Shown: in pieces, positions 1 to 7,702 of the stretch | Position numbering within the stretch: position 1 is the first letter of the stretch | Layout: each line of letters begins with the position of its first letter | Origin: Rhodobacterales bacterium RIFCSPHIGHO2_02_FULL_62_130 | GTDB lineage: Bacteria; Pseudomonadota; Alphaproteobacteria; Rhodobacterales; Rhodobacteraceae | Reading direction: 5' to 3' | Length of the DNA stretch: 64,000 nucleotides | Assembly (NCBI GenBank): GCA_001828855.1 | Contig: MHZT01000038.1 | Coordinates: 1-64,000 of the forward strand | The notes under the pieces: model-generated | What the model saw: only the letters and a program-made list of their open reading frames with translations | The model's database searches: none | Told to the model about the DNA's origin: nothing | Made by a program: the position numbers and the translations under genes

Positions 1-39
1 ACCGTAGTCGCCATCGCGAAACTCCCCGCAAATCTCCAT
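1..39 (-). CDS. Start of an unidentified gene, cut by the window edge
   Basis: An ATG read leftward at 39 shares its A with the TGA of the preceding VirC2-like gene (TGATG), the usual sign of translational coupling. Only 13 codons are visible before the left edge and they contain no stop. The product cannot be identified; position suggests a third gene of the VirC-like operon. Confidence 0.35.
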   Translation of the reverse strand, partial: MEICGEFRDGDYG

Positions 40-509
40 CACAGGCGGAGTCGCAGGTCAGACAAAAACTGGGAAGGTGCCGCCCAGGAAACGCTTACGG
101 TGCAACGCGCAGCCGTGGCCCACTCTTCTGCCAGCCGTGCCTGACGGGTGGTCAGCGACAATGAGACATGGACAACCTGCCCGCGCGCTGCTGACCCCGT
201 AGCAACGCCAGCCGCCTTCGCATCCCAAGCCACTTGGGTGCCGAAGGCCTTCTCCTCTTCCCGGGCTTCTTCTTTGGGCCCAATGGTTCTGCCACCAACT
301 TCGCCAGTGTTATGGCTTGGCGTGGTCGTCGCTGCCAGTGCCGGTGCCGAAGGGTTCGGTGCCGCCAAGGCGTCAACCGAAGTCGGCGGTACCGTGATGG
401 GCCGATCGGCCAATTCACTTTCGCTCACCTTTCCGCCAAACCCCAACTTGGCCGAAAACCCTGCGTCTTGGCGAATGATCCGCATCATGTCCTTACGCTG
501 CGCCATCAT
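39..509 (-). CDS. VirC2-like small relaxosome accessory protein (tentative)
   Basis: 156 aa. The start has two adjacent ATG codons (509 and 506) behind a good GGAGG; the first overlaps the TGA of the upstream ParA-like gene, so the two are coupled. The middle is Ala/Pro-rich and low in complexity. The last 45 residues, beginning near VVHVSLSLTTRQARL, look like a short strand followed by a helix, as in ribbon-helix-helix DNA-binding folds. In Ti plasmids virC1 (ParA-like ATPase) is followed by virC2 (RHH protein), and the pair sits divergent to virD; the same order is seen here. The VirC2 call rests mainly on that synteny and on size, not on convincing residue identity. A plasmid partition accessory protein is the main alternative. 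Confidence 0.45.
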   Translation of the reverse strand: MMAQRKDMMRIIRQDAGFSAKLGFGGKVSESELADRPITVPPTSVDALAAPNPSAPALAATTTPSHNTGEVGGRTIGPKEEAREEEKAFGTQVAWDAKAAGVATGSAARGQVVHVSLSLTTRQARLAEEWATAARCTVSVSWAAPSQFLSDLRLRL

Positions 510-1231
510 GCGACCTCCGCCGGGTTGAGGATCATCTGGTCGATCTCCTCTAGCAGGTCCCCTGCCTCCTTCACGGCACTCTGGACATGGGCCGCAAGCG
601 CACGGTTCGGCGTCTTGTCCGCGATCACGCCTAGAAGCCCTTCTCTGTCCATTCGAACATAAGCGGCGCGGCTACCAAGATAGGTCTCAAGGGCAGGCAA
701 GGACTGGAACAGCTCTTCAGCCACCGCCCGCTCGGTCTCTGACACCCGCACAGGCACCCGGTTGAGCAACACGGAGAATCCCGCAAGCTCATCCGGCTTT
801 TCCACTCGGCCACGAAGCTTCAGGTACCAGTTGGCCGTTTCCAGCGTCTCGCTCAGATCGCCCCGTGACAGCATCATCGGGCAGATGATCCGGTGGGCGG
901 CGACGGCCAGAACATCCTGCGCTTCTGATCCACCGCCGAAGGTGTCGATCAGGATGAGGTGCTCTTGATCGGGCTGCTCATAGATCTGCCCGATTGCTTC
1001 CGCCACCCGGTGGGCGTCGAGCGTGTGGATCACCTCAACCAAGGGGGACCAGTTGCCGGCCTCCTTTCCCGCCTGCATCCACTTGAGGCAAGACTTTGAA
1101 GCATCGGTGTCGAAGATCGTCACCGTCTCGCCCTTTGCAGCCGCAGCAGAAGCCAAGGCGCGACAGAGGGTGCTCTTGCCCGATCCCCCCTTGCGGTTCA
1201 TCACCAGCACAACACGTATCCCGTAACCCAT
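506..1231 (-). CDS. VirC1-like ParA/MinD-family ATPase
   Basis: 241 aa. The ATG at 1231 is preceded by GGAAGGTGGT; an upstream in-frame extension to 1366 runs through the repeat region and is not favoured. A deviant Walker A motif, NRKGGSGKSTLCRAL, lies near residues 11-25; FDTDASKSCLKW follows, and LILIDTFGGGSE is the switch/Walker B region. The spacing, the FDxD...W segment and the roughly 230-aa length resemble Ti-plasmid VirC1, which loads the relaxosome onto the T4SS, as much as partition ParA. It reads away from the virD1/virD2-like genes and no ParB is visible on this side. Best guess: it promotes relaxosome assembly at the adjacent oriT. A plasmid partition ATPase remains possible. 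Confidence 0.7.
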   Translation of the reverse strand: MGYGIRVVLVMNRKGGSGKSTLCRALASAAAAKGETVTIFDTDASKSCLKWMQAGKEAGNWSPLVEVIHTLDAHRVAEAIGQIYEQPDQEHLILIDTFGGGSEAQDVLAVAAHRIICPMMLSRGDLSETLETANWYLKLRGRVEKPDELAGFSVLLNRVPVRVSETERAVAEELFQSLPALETYLGSRAAYVRMDREGLLGVIADKTPNRALAAHVQSAVKEAGDLLEEIDQMILNPAEVA

Positions 1232-1261
1232 ACCACCTTCCTCACTTTGTCGATTGCGTTT

Positions 1262-1439
1262 CGCGCAATGTGGATCGCTTAAATCTTTTATCGTAACTCG
1301 CATCGCTTTAATCTGAACGCCGACTGCGGATATCAGAAACCGGCTCGCGCAAATCTTATTGCGCAAGGCGTATCTCTTTAATCATTTGTCTGATTACTGG
1401 ATGCGTGTATCTTTCTTCTGATCGCGCAATGCGTGTATC
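1262..1439. repeat. Cluster of degenerate direct repeats with GCGCAA half-sites
   Basis: About six imperfect copies of a unit resembling GCGCAATGCGTGTATC followed by CTTTAATC. The ATC of each copy falls near 1274, 1302, 1332, 1372, 1409 and 1437, so spacing is 28-40 bp. GCGCAA occurs four times, and two places form inverted repeats (ATTGCG-N5-CGCAAT near 1254-1270; GCGCAA-N6-TTGCGC near 1347-1364). The block lies directly upstream of the VirC1-like gene and between two divergent operons. It may be a binding site for a relaxosome protein, an operator, or an iteron-like array; the sequence does not decide which. Confidence 0.6.
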
Positions 1440-1768
1440 ACAAGGCGGAACCCCGAACACACATCCCTGATGCCACAAGACGCATCCCACATATCCTTTC
1501 TCCGGACCCTGAACACTGAACGACAGGCTCCGCACGGTAAACAAAACAAGGCTTTAGGCCCATACTCACAAGGAAAATGCGCCTCTGGCCACATGGCTGG
1601 GGGTGCGCGGTCCCTGTCTCACCTTGTGTGTTGCGCGATCAGCGAAACGCATTCGGTGGCGGGGGAGTTACCCAAGGTCAGCACAATCTGCAAGAGCATA
1701 ACTCGCGCTTAGATTGCACTTGAAAGGGAGGTGAAGGAAGGGGTAGGAAGAGTGGCAGGAAATGCGAT
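1440..1768. other. Gene-free stretch, probable oriT region
   Basis: No convincing gene. It lies between the divergent virC1-like and mobC genes, the usual place for oriT in VirD1/VirD2-type systems. It contains GATGC-N8-GCATC (1469-1486) followed by ATATCCT (1491-1497), which matches part of the Ti/RK2 nick consensus (YATCCTG|Y), and CGACAGG-N9-GTAAAC (1521-1542), a loose echo of a T-border. Neither is a full match, so no nick site is assigned. A GGGAGG near 1725 lies too far from the mobC start to be its ribosome binding site. Confidence 0.4.
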
Positions 1769-2326
1769 GTGTCTACAAATAATCGGTGGCAGAAGTTGGC
1801 GGTAAAATCAGAACCTCGCGAAACAAGACTTAAATCGCGGCCCAAGGTTTTGGCGGGTGTTGGCAATGAAGTAGCTGATTCTGCAGTGCAGCAAGGGGCT
1901 GGGCGCGGACGGCCTCGGTCGGAGGACAAGGGTCAGGTCGTCAGCTGCCGATTGCCCGCCGAAGAGCTCCATGCTTTCGATGCGCTTTGCACTCAGCTTG
2001 GAGCGAAATCCCGCTCGGACGGGGTGCGATCGGTGGTGCGGATGGCCTCTGGCTTCCTCGAGTTCAGCCGGGAGGACAGCGTCAAGCTGGAAGAAATCCG
2101 CTATGAGTTGGGTAAGATCGGCACCAACGTGAACCAGATTGCCCTGGCTGCGAACCGGGGCAGGGCACCGATGGTCAAGGCGCAGTGGGCGTCGGTGGAT
2201 GAGTTGCGGCGGTCACTGCCGATGGTGGCGAAGGCGCTGAGCCAGATCATCGCCGAACGCCGGCGGCAGGGCGTGGCACTCTTCCGGAAATTTGTCGAGG
2301 CTCAGGAGGGAGCGCGCCATGGTTAA
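1769..2326 (+). CDS. mobC: VirD1/MobC-family relaxosome accessory protein
   Basis: 185 aa, GTG start with AGGA about 8 nt upstream. The N-terminal 50 residues are basic and unstructured. From about residue 53 the protein follows the MobC/VirD1 pattern: a ribbon-helix-helix-like segment (VVSCRLPAEELHAFDAL), then the hallmark LGKIGTNVNQIALAANRGR near residues 115-135, then a long C-terminal helix. Proteins of this family bind oriT next to the relaxase and help melt the DNA for nicking. It overlaps the relaxase start by 8 bp, so the two are co-translated. Regulation is probably through the shared divergent region at 1232-1768. Confidence 0.85.
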   Translation: MSTNNRWQKLAVKSEPRETRLKSRPKVLAGVGNEVADSAVQQGAGRGRPRSEDKGQVVSCRLPAEELHAFDALCTQLGAKSRSDGVRSVVRMASGFLEFSREDSVKLEEIRYELGKIGTNVNQIALAANRGRAPMVKAQWASVDELRRSLPMVAKALSQIIAERRRQGVALFRKFVEAQEGARHG

Positions 2327-4142
2327 GCTTGGGTCGCGTCCCATCGGGCTTGCTGAGGCCGTTCTCGGCGAGATCAACTTCCTGCGGCCACAGCAGGGTC
2401 GGGTGAAGGCGGGCGGCTCGTCTTCGCCCAAGCGCGGGTTCAGTTTCTCGACCCGGGCCAGCCAGCTGTGGCGGTTTTCGCTGGGGTCGAACGCGGCGGT
2501 GCTGAAGAAGATCGGCAAGGGCGGGACGGCTAACGCCAAGGAGCTGGCCGCCCAGATGGACTACCTGTTCTCAAAATCGGCATCGATCTTCGGCAACGGG
2601 GTCGTGCTGGATGCGGATGCCAAGGGGCTGACGAAGGACGAGCAGAATGACATCGTCGGCGACTGGGTCGAGGATTGGCGGGGATCGCCGAAGAATGGTC
2701 ATACGACCCATCTGCTGATGAGCTTCCCGTCTCATGTCCGTCCGGAGAAGGCAAAGCTGATTGCGGAGGCCTGGGCCTTCGAGATGTTCCAGTCAGGGGA
2801 GCATCAGGATGATGTCTGGTCCTATGTCGCGGCCCTGCACACCGACAAGGCACACCCGCATGTCCACATGGTCGTCAACAATCGCGGGACGGTGAACGAC
2901 AGTTGGTTCTTCATGGCAAAGGAGCATGTTTTCAACCTTGAGGTCATGAAGGAGCGCATGGTGGCGATTGCTGCCGAGGAGGGCGTGTTTCTGGATGCCA
3001 CCTCGCGTGCCGAGCGCGGCTTGCTGAGCTATGGGCCGTCGCGGGCAGAGATCGAGCGGGCGCGTGCCGAGGGCCGAGCACCTGAAGAAAGGCCGCGAGA
3101 GGGTAAGGCGCTGGAGGATGCCTTGGCGACAATGGCGCGCACGGCGGATGCCATGCGCAGTCTGAGCCATGTGGCGGCGCTCACGGGCCTGCCGGAAATT
3201 GGTGAGAAGATCGCCAAGGCGGAACAGGCACTGCGGCGAGGCGGGGTGCTGCAGCCGCTTTCGGGCGATGTCGTGACGGCGGAGCGGGCTGATCTGGATC
3301 GGCATTTCAGCGGCTGGATGGCGTTGGCGGAGGGCAAGATCCGGAAGATGCCTTTCGCGGAGCGCAAAGAAATGCGGGACGAGCTCTACGGCTATGCCGT
3401 CGATATCGCCAAGGGGTTGGGCGACGCCCGTGGCGCGCAGCTTTTGCAGATGCTTCCGCAGACCAAGCTTTACGCGACGGGCCTTGAGGGTGACCGCCTG
3501 ATACAGGGCAGGGAGGCCGTTGATCTGCAGCCAGGTGCCGTCGACCGGCTGAAAACCGATATCGTCAGCAAGGCTGTGGCCTTGGGCCTGAGCGGCGACC
3601 GCATGGTGGAGCGTCTGGAAACGGGGGCCGCCAATGCTTGGGAAGAACGCGATTGGGTGCGCAGTGACTTGCTTACGCTGTCCGGGCGACGACGCGTCGA
3701 TCTTCGCAATCTGGATCAAAGCCGGAAGGTCGTCGTTGATCTGGAAGGTTTCTACGAAGCGGCGGCCAAACTGATTGAGCATGCCCGGGCGCATGCAGTC
3801 GTTCGCGAAAATGACCGGTTGCTGCGCGCCCTCGGGTCGATGGGCCGCATCATGCAGGCAGATGGTAAGGTTGAGTTCCGGGGTGATGCCCATGCTGAGC
3901 GGTTCGCCGACGAGCTGGGTCAGCGCTATGGCAAAGGGGTTGTGGCAGAACTCGCCAGCGGGCGGACGGATAAGCTGGCAGGGGATTTCGAGGATGCAGA
4001 CCAGCGGAAGTGGATCGCGCGGGCGGTTGTTTCGGCGGCAAAGTCGCATGTGGCGTTTGGGCTGACGCTGAAAGAGGCACGGCACGCTGAACGGCTGCTC
4101 GCGTCAACTCCTGCTCGGGGCGAGCATGATTGGGAGCGGTGA
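2319..4142 (+). CDS. virD2: VirD2-type conjugative relaxase
   Basis: 607 aa. The ATG at 2319 has AGGAGGGAG upstream and overlaps the end of mobC; the extra upstream ATG at 2292 lacks this. The relaxase domain occupies about residues 50-230, with HPHVHMVVNNRG near 178-190, the metal-binding His cluster of the relaxase/mobilization nuclease family. The enzyme is expected to cleave one strand at oriT through a Tyr and lead it into the T4SS. The helical C-terminal region (about residues 420-600) is strikingly similar to the end of the large protein at 31563-33731: RLETGAANAWEERDWVRSDL here against RLEAGAANAREEESWVKSDI there. That C-terminal domain is a candidate secretion or partner-recognition signal. 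Confidence 0.9.
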   Translation: MVKLGSRPIGLAEAVLGEINFLRPQQGRVKAGGSSSPKRGFSFSTRASQLWRFSLGSNAAVLKKIGKGGTANAKELAAQMDYLFSKSASIFGNGVVLDADAKGLTKDEQNDIVGDWVEDWRGSPKNGHTTHLLMSFPSHVRPEKAKLIAEAWAFEMFQSGEHQDDVWSYVAALHTDKAHPHVHMVVNNRGTVNDSWFFMAKEHVFNLEVMKERMVAIAAEEGVFLDATSRAERGLLSYGPSRAEIERARAEGRAPEERPREGKALEDALATMARTADAMRSLSHVAALTGLPEIGEKIAKAEQALRRGGVLQPLSGDVVTAERADLDRHFSGWMALAEGKIRKMPFAERKEMRDELYGYAVDIAKGLGDARGAQLLQMLPQTKLYATGLEGDRLIQGREAVDLQPGAVDRLKTDIVSKAVALGLSGDRMVERLETGAANAWEERDWVRSDLLTLSGRRRVDLRNLDQSRKVVVDLEGFYEAAAKLIEHARAHAVVRENDRLLRALGSMGRIMQADGKVEFRGDAHAERFADELGQRYGKGVVAELASGRTDKLAGDFEDADQRKWIARAVVSAAKSHVAFGLTLKEARHAERLLASTPARGEHDWER

Positions 4143-4180
4143 TTGCGCTCAATGCCCCCGTAAGGGTCGCGCTAAGGATT

Positions 4181-4621
4181 TTAACACGTGCCGTAGTAGC
4201 CGCCGGAGTATCGGCAGTATTCTGTGGCAGTGCCGGATCGGATCATCTCTGCAGCAATGTCTCGGCCGTTGGGCAGCAGGCATTGGGTAACGAGGCGTCC
4301 ATATCGATCAACGTCCAGAACAGCGCAACGCAGATGCTTGCCGGATATCAAACTGTGCAAGGTCGAGGTTGCGGTTGAGCCGCCCTGGTGGTTCCATTCC
4401 GGCGCATCGAGGCCCCAGACACGAATTCGACGCGACTCGCCACTCAGCGTGAAGGTGTCTCCGTCTAGAATCTTGCTGACTCGTGCCTCAAGGATGGGTG
4501 CTTCCTCGGCTCGAGCCATCCCGCCCTCAAGGAAAAGTAAACCAATCCCGATTGCCACCAGTAATGGAATGCCAGTGAGCTCGGCGCGACGAAGTCTGAA
4601 ACGGCTCAAGTGTCTGTACAT
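4181..4621 (-). CDS. Secreted thermonuclease (SNase family)
   Basis: 146 aa. A basic N-terminus and a hydrophobic stretch (IPLLVAIGIGLLFL, about residues 18-31) ending in ARA form a signal peptide or anchor. The mature part is a short SNase fold: VSKILDGDTFTL carries the calcium-binding Asp pair, IRVWGLDAPEW carries the catalytic Arg, and DRYGRLVTQC is the second conserved block. It ends in a Cys-containing tail (EYCRYSGGYYGTC) common in plasmid-borne members. It should cleave DNA or RNA in the periplasm or outside the cell. It reads opposite to the relaxase, with 38 bp between their ends, and its upstream region (4622-4886) shows no further gene. The start lacks a strong Shine-Dalgarno sequence. 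Confidence 0.85.
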   Translation of the reverse strand: MYRHLSRFRLRRAELTGIPLLVAIGIGLLFLEGGMARAEEAPILEARVSKILDGDTFTLSGESRRIRVWGLDAPEWNHQGGSTATSTLHSLISGKHLRCAVLDVDRYGRLVTQCLLPNGRDIAAEMIRSGTATEYCRYSGGYYGTC

Positions 4622-4886
4622 GCAACCATTATCGCTCGGCTCGTCATCTCACTGCAAGTTGCTTCCGCGATCAAAACGAGGACGAAACAGGTGTGAGTGC
4701 CGACGTCGGGCCGAGGGCTACATGCAATGCGCACTTTCCAGCAACTCCAAGGGTTGGGCCCGAGGGCATGCCGTTTAGCTGAACTGCTGAAGCTTTTAGG
4801 GCTGCAATCATGCCGTGACTTCCTGACAAGTCAGAACGGCATTGGTAGGCTGGTCTCAGAAATCGCGCAGTCTAGGACGGTGACCA

Positions 4887-6974
4887 ATGGCGAAGAGTAG
4901 GATCGATGAGGCATTGGTTGCTCTGAAAGCCGCAGGCAATGACGGTTTCGGAGCGCGCCGGGAGGTTCTAGAACGTTTGGGCTTAGATCTGCTGCATCGG
5001 CCGGCCCTAGGCGGTCAGATCGTTGCACGAATTTGCGCGATTGCAGAACCAAGCCCGCGCGACGAGGGTTTGCTAGACCTTCTGGGAGCAGGACTTGATA
5101 CTGCCCGCATCGCCCGCGAAAACGGTAAAGCACGTGGTCAGACCCTTATCGGTGCAGTCGAAGCGGCATTAGACCTTGCGCGCGGACAAGGTCGGATGAC
5201 ATCCGCGCACAGTTTGCTCTTTGCGCAGCTTTGGACCCGAAACGGCTTGCCTGCGCCCGCTGCTCTCGCACTGCAAGTCGAAGATGTCGTCCCTGCGACC
5301 AGTCGACGTGCGACCAATTCTTCTGAAGGCGACGCCCTCTTGGAAGGGCTCTTTGCTGAGCTTATCCAGCAGGCTGAGGGCGAACCGCTTGCTCTGCATC
5401 ACGCGCTGACGGAAAGCTTCCCAGCCATGCCGCCTGAGATGCGTGATCATGTCGTGGCGTATTCGGTTGGCCGCAATGATCCCATCCATGCCGAACTGGC
5501 CTGTTACTGGTTGCTTGACCCAGCCCTGCACATTCGCCTCACAGCAGCACAAGGCCTCGCCAATCGCCTTGCAAGTGCTGAACTTCCTGGGCGAATTTTG
5601 GCGTCACTGGTCGTCCTGCGCAGCTGGATGCCCGACGATGTCGCGCGGGCGAAGGTAGACACCATTCTCAAAGAGGCGATGCGCAAGAGCGTCGCAGCTT
5701 CCGCAGATCAGGCGCCTTGGACGATGCACAGCATTCATGCGTCCCTGCCCGATGGTGTAGGGGCTCAGAGCATCGGCATTGCGCTGCAATCCGGTACGCA
5801 GCGCAAAATGGCGATGCTGCTCCTGAAACAGGGGCAAGGCGTGAAGGACGCCTATACCATCACGTGTCGAACAGCGCGGGACCAAAAAGCCATTGTTGAG
5901 CGCATGACCGAAGAGGTCGGCGCTTTGACGGTGACTGCAGACTATGTGCGGCGTGCCCTTTCCATCGCGCTCGCAGATGGTCTGACCCATGGACAGCCGC
6001 CCGTTCCGGGGCTGATCGAGGTTGTCCGTCTATGTGGTTTTGCCGGTTTGCGGCCGGAGGTTCAATCGACACCGGACCTTATCGCTGATCTTGCCTCAAC
6101 GCGAGCTGTGCAAGCGCTTCCGCCGCGACAGCACGGAGATCTGATCACCGCCAGCGAGGAATGGTGGGATCGGCACGAGACAATCGAAAGCTGGTTCGAA
6201 GACAGCGATGCAGCCCATTCCGTTCTCGACAAGGCGCGCAGCGCGAAATCTGCAGAGACGGCGCTTTGGAAATGGCTGGAGACCCGACGCGATTGGTGGG
6301 CACGCATTCTGGCCCGATCCGCCGATGTTCTGGAGACTGCCTTCCACCCGGACGCGACCGGTTTTGCCGCCTGCGCCATGGCTCTGCTGGATGGTCGGGA
6401 TCTGAAAAAGATCCCGGTTATGCTTGATGTACATGAACAGACCATTGAAGCCTGGGTCCGCGATGATCCGGACTTCGACCCGGGCTTGACGTTTGAAGAA
6501 CTGGCACAGGAAGCACCCACCCCCGAAAAGAAGGGTGAAGTCGCGGCCCTGCTGCGCGGCACCGAACTTTCGGTGGACTGGCTTGACGGCTATATGACCG
6601 GCGTTGTGATCGCGCCGCAGATGATCATGCCAAACCAATGGTTGCCTGCAGTTCTGGAGCCGGTCTTGCCACGGATCAACCCGTCGCAATTCCAGCGTTT
6701 CACGGACCTTCTCATGATGCGCGCTCAGACGGTCTCGGATGTTGCCTCTGTCCCTGACCAACTCGTTGCCGCGATATCCGGCCGCTCGAAGAAGGGGCAG
6801 GCGGAATGGTGGAGCGGGTTTTCGGACGCAGTGGGCAAGTTTCGGACGGCTTGGCCCAAGAAAGGCATGATCAAGGAGGATCGGCGCCTTCTGGAGATGG
6901 TGACCGAAGGATTGGCAAGTGCAGAATTGGCTGAGTTGGGGTCGAATGCCGAAGAGTGCAGGATCGTACGTTAA
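4887..6974 (+). CDS. UPF0149-domain protein, 3' end interrupted by a Tn3-family element
   Basis: 695 aa as it now reads; function unknown. Residues 1-530 are helical and repeat-like (HEAT-like in appearance). Around 550-580 the stretch VDWLDGYMTGVVIAPQMI, followed by WLPAVL, matches the YecA/YgfB (UPF0149) signature. The transposon entered the GAGTT at 6933-6937, so the last 12 codons now run into its inverted repeat and stop at 6974. Removing the element and one target copy joins GAG-TT to the T at 10644 and restores 14 native codons ending at TAG 10684-10686, giving 697 aa. The protein therefore lost only its last 14 residues and may still work. Confidence 0.75.
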   Translation: MAKSRIDEALVALKAAGNDGFGARREVLERLGLDLLHRPALGGQIVARICAIAEPSPRDEGLLDLLGAGLDTARIARENGKARGQTLIGAVEAALDLARGQGRMTSAHSLLFAQLWTRNGLPAPAALALQVEDVVPATSRRATNSSEGDALLEGLFAELIQQAEGEPLALHHALTESFPAMPPEMRDHVVAYSVGRNDPIHAELACYWLLDPALHIRLTAAQGLANRLASAELPGRILASLVVLRSWMPDDVARAKVDTILKEAMRKSVAASADQAPWTMHSIHASLPDGVGAQSIGIALQSGTQRKMAMLLLKQGQGVKDAYTITCRTARDQKAIVERMTEEVGALTVTADYVRRALSIALADGLTHGQPPVPGLIEVVRLCGFAGLRPEVQSTPDLIADLASTRAVQALPPRQHGDLITASEEWWDRHETIESWFEDSDAAHSVLDKARSAKSAETALWKWLETRRDWWARILARSADVLETAFHPDATGFAACAMALLDGRDLKKIPVMLDVHEQTIEAWVRDDPDFDPGLTFEELAQEAPTPEKKGEVAALLRGTELSVDWLDGYMTGVVIAPQMIMPNQWLPAVLEPVLPRINPSQFQRFTDLLMMRAQTVSDVASVPDQLVAAISGRSKKGQAEWWSGFSDAVGKFRTAWPKKGMIKEDRRLLEMVTEGLASAELAELGSNAEECRIVR

Positions 6975-6975
6975 G
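6938..6975 (+). repeat. Left terminal inverted repeat of the Tn3-family element
   Basis: 38 bp; 36 of 38 positions match the right repeat in inverted orientation. The stop codon of the resolvase gene (reverse complement of TTA at 6971-6973) lies inside it, and the interrupted UPF0149 gene also terminates in it. Confidence 0.95.
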
Positions 6976-7582
6976 CGCCTAGAACCTGTTTGCCGTAGTC
7001 GCGGAGATTTCCTTTCGGATCGACGTAGCGATAGAGCGTTACGGGCCTGATGCCGAGTTCCTCGCACAACTCGGCGACGCTTGTATCACGGTTGGCCATC
7101 GCGGCTTGCGCCACGCGAACCTGAGCTTTTGTCAGGGCGAACTTTCGGCCACCCTTTCTGCCCCGCGCCCGTGCAGCTTGCAGGCCGGCCATGGTGCGTT
7201 CGCGGATCAGTTCGCTTTCGAATTCAGCCAGTGCCGCGAAGATCCCGAACGACAGCCTTCCCGCTGCGGTGGTTGTGTCGATCTGTGCACCCTGACCTGT
7301 CAGCACTTTCAGGCCGATGCCCCGCTCGGACAGCATGCTCACGGTCCTGACTAGGTGATGCAGGCTGCGCCCGAGCCGGTCGAGTTTCCAGACCACCAGC
7401 ACATCGCCCATCCGCAACGCCTTGAGGCAGGCCTCCAGCCCGGGGCGGTCATCCTTCTTGCCCGAAGCTTGATCGGAATAGATTTGGCCCTCGGGGACGT
7501 CGGCGGCATTCAGGGCATCGTTTTGAAGATCAAGCGACTGGCTGCCATCGGCTTTGGAGACGCGGGCGTAGCCGATCAGCAT
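6971..7582 (-). CDS. tnpR: TnpR serine resolvase
   Basis: 203 aa. The N-terminus MLIGYARVSKADG places the catalytic Ser at position 9. VVWKLDRLGRSLHHLV carries the conserved Arg residues, and ESELIRERTMAGLQAARARG is the long dimerisation helix. A C-terminal helix-turn-helix (VAELCEELGIRPVTLYRYV) binds the res subsites. It resolves the cointegrates formed during replicative transposition. It is transcribed divergently from tnpA, and both promoters must lie in the 120-bp gap. Length and motifs are complete and no defect was seen. Confidence 0.95.
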   Translation of the reverse strand: MLIGYARVSKADGSQSLDLQNDALNAADVPEGQIYSDQASGKKDDRPGLEACLKALRMGDVLVVWKLDRLGRSLHHLVRTVSMLSERGIGLKVLTGQGAQIDTTTAAGRLSFGIFAALAEFESELIRERTMAGLQAARARGRKGGRKFALTKAQVRVAQAAMANRDTSVAELCEELGIRPVTLYRYVDPKGNLRDYGKQVLGA

Positions 7583-7702
7583 GTTTCACAAACGTTCGTT
7601 TGCGAAGCTGGTGCCACATCCGTGCATTCTGCCATTGAAGTTGTTCCTTATCCCATATCACAAACAAATATAGATAATGGCCTCTGTGAAAGCAAAAGAA
7701 AC
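7583..7702. promoter_or_regulatory. Probable res recombination site and divergent tnpR/tnpA promoters
   Basis: This 120-bp gap between tnpR and tnpA carries resolvase-like half-sites. TTTCACAAACG at 7584-7594 is repeated inverted, with two mismatches, at 7597-7607 after TT. TATCACAAAC is at 7656-7665, and TGTGAAAG, inverted, at 7685-7692. An AT-rich stretch near 7651-7680 probably holds promoter elements. The subsites were found by eye and their exact limits are uncertain. Confidence 0.65.

Noticed and set aside
1262-1439. CRISPR array
   Set aside because: The repeats are degenerate, irregularly spaced and lack uniform spacers; no cas genes in the window.
1521-1542. T-DNA border-like sequence
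   Set aside because: Only the CAGG and GTAAAC parts agree and the spacing is 9 instead of 12; mentioned as a weak oriT candidate but not called as a border.
2793-4085. 430-codon open frame antisense to the relaxase
   Set aside because: Runs opposite a gene with clear motifs and coupled start; no ribosome binding site or domain. A by-product of GC-rich codon use.
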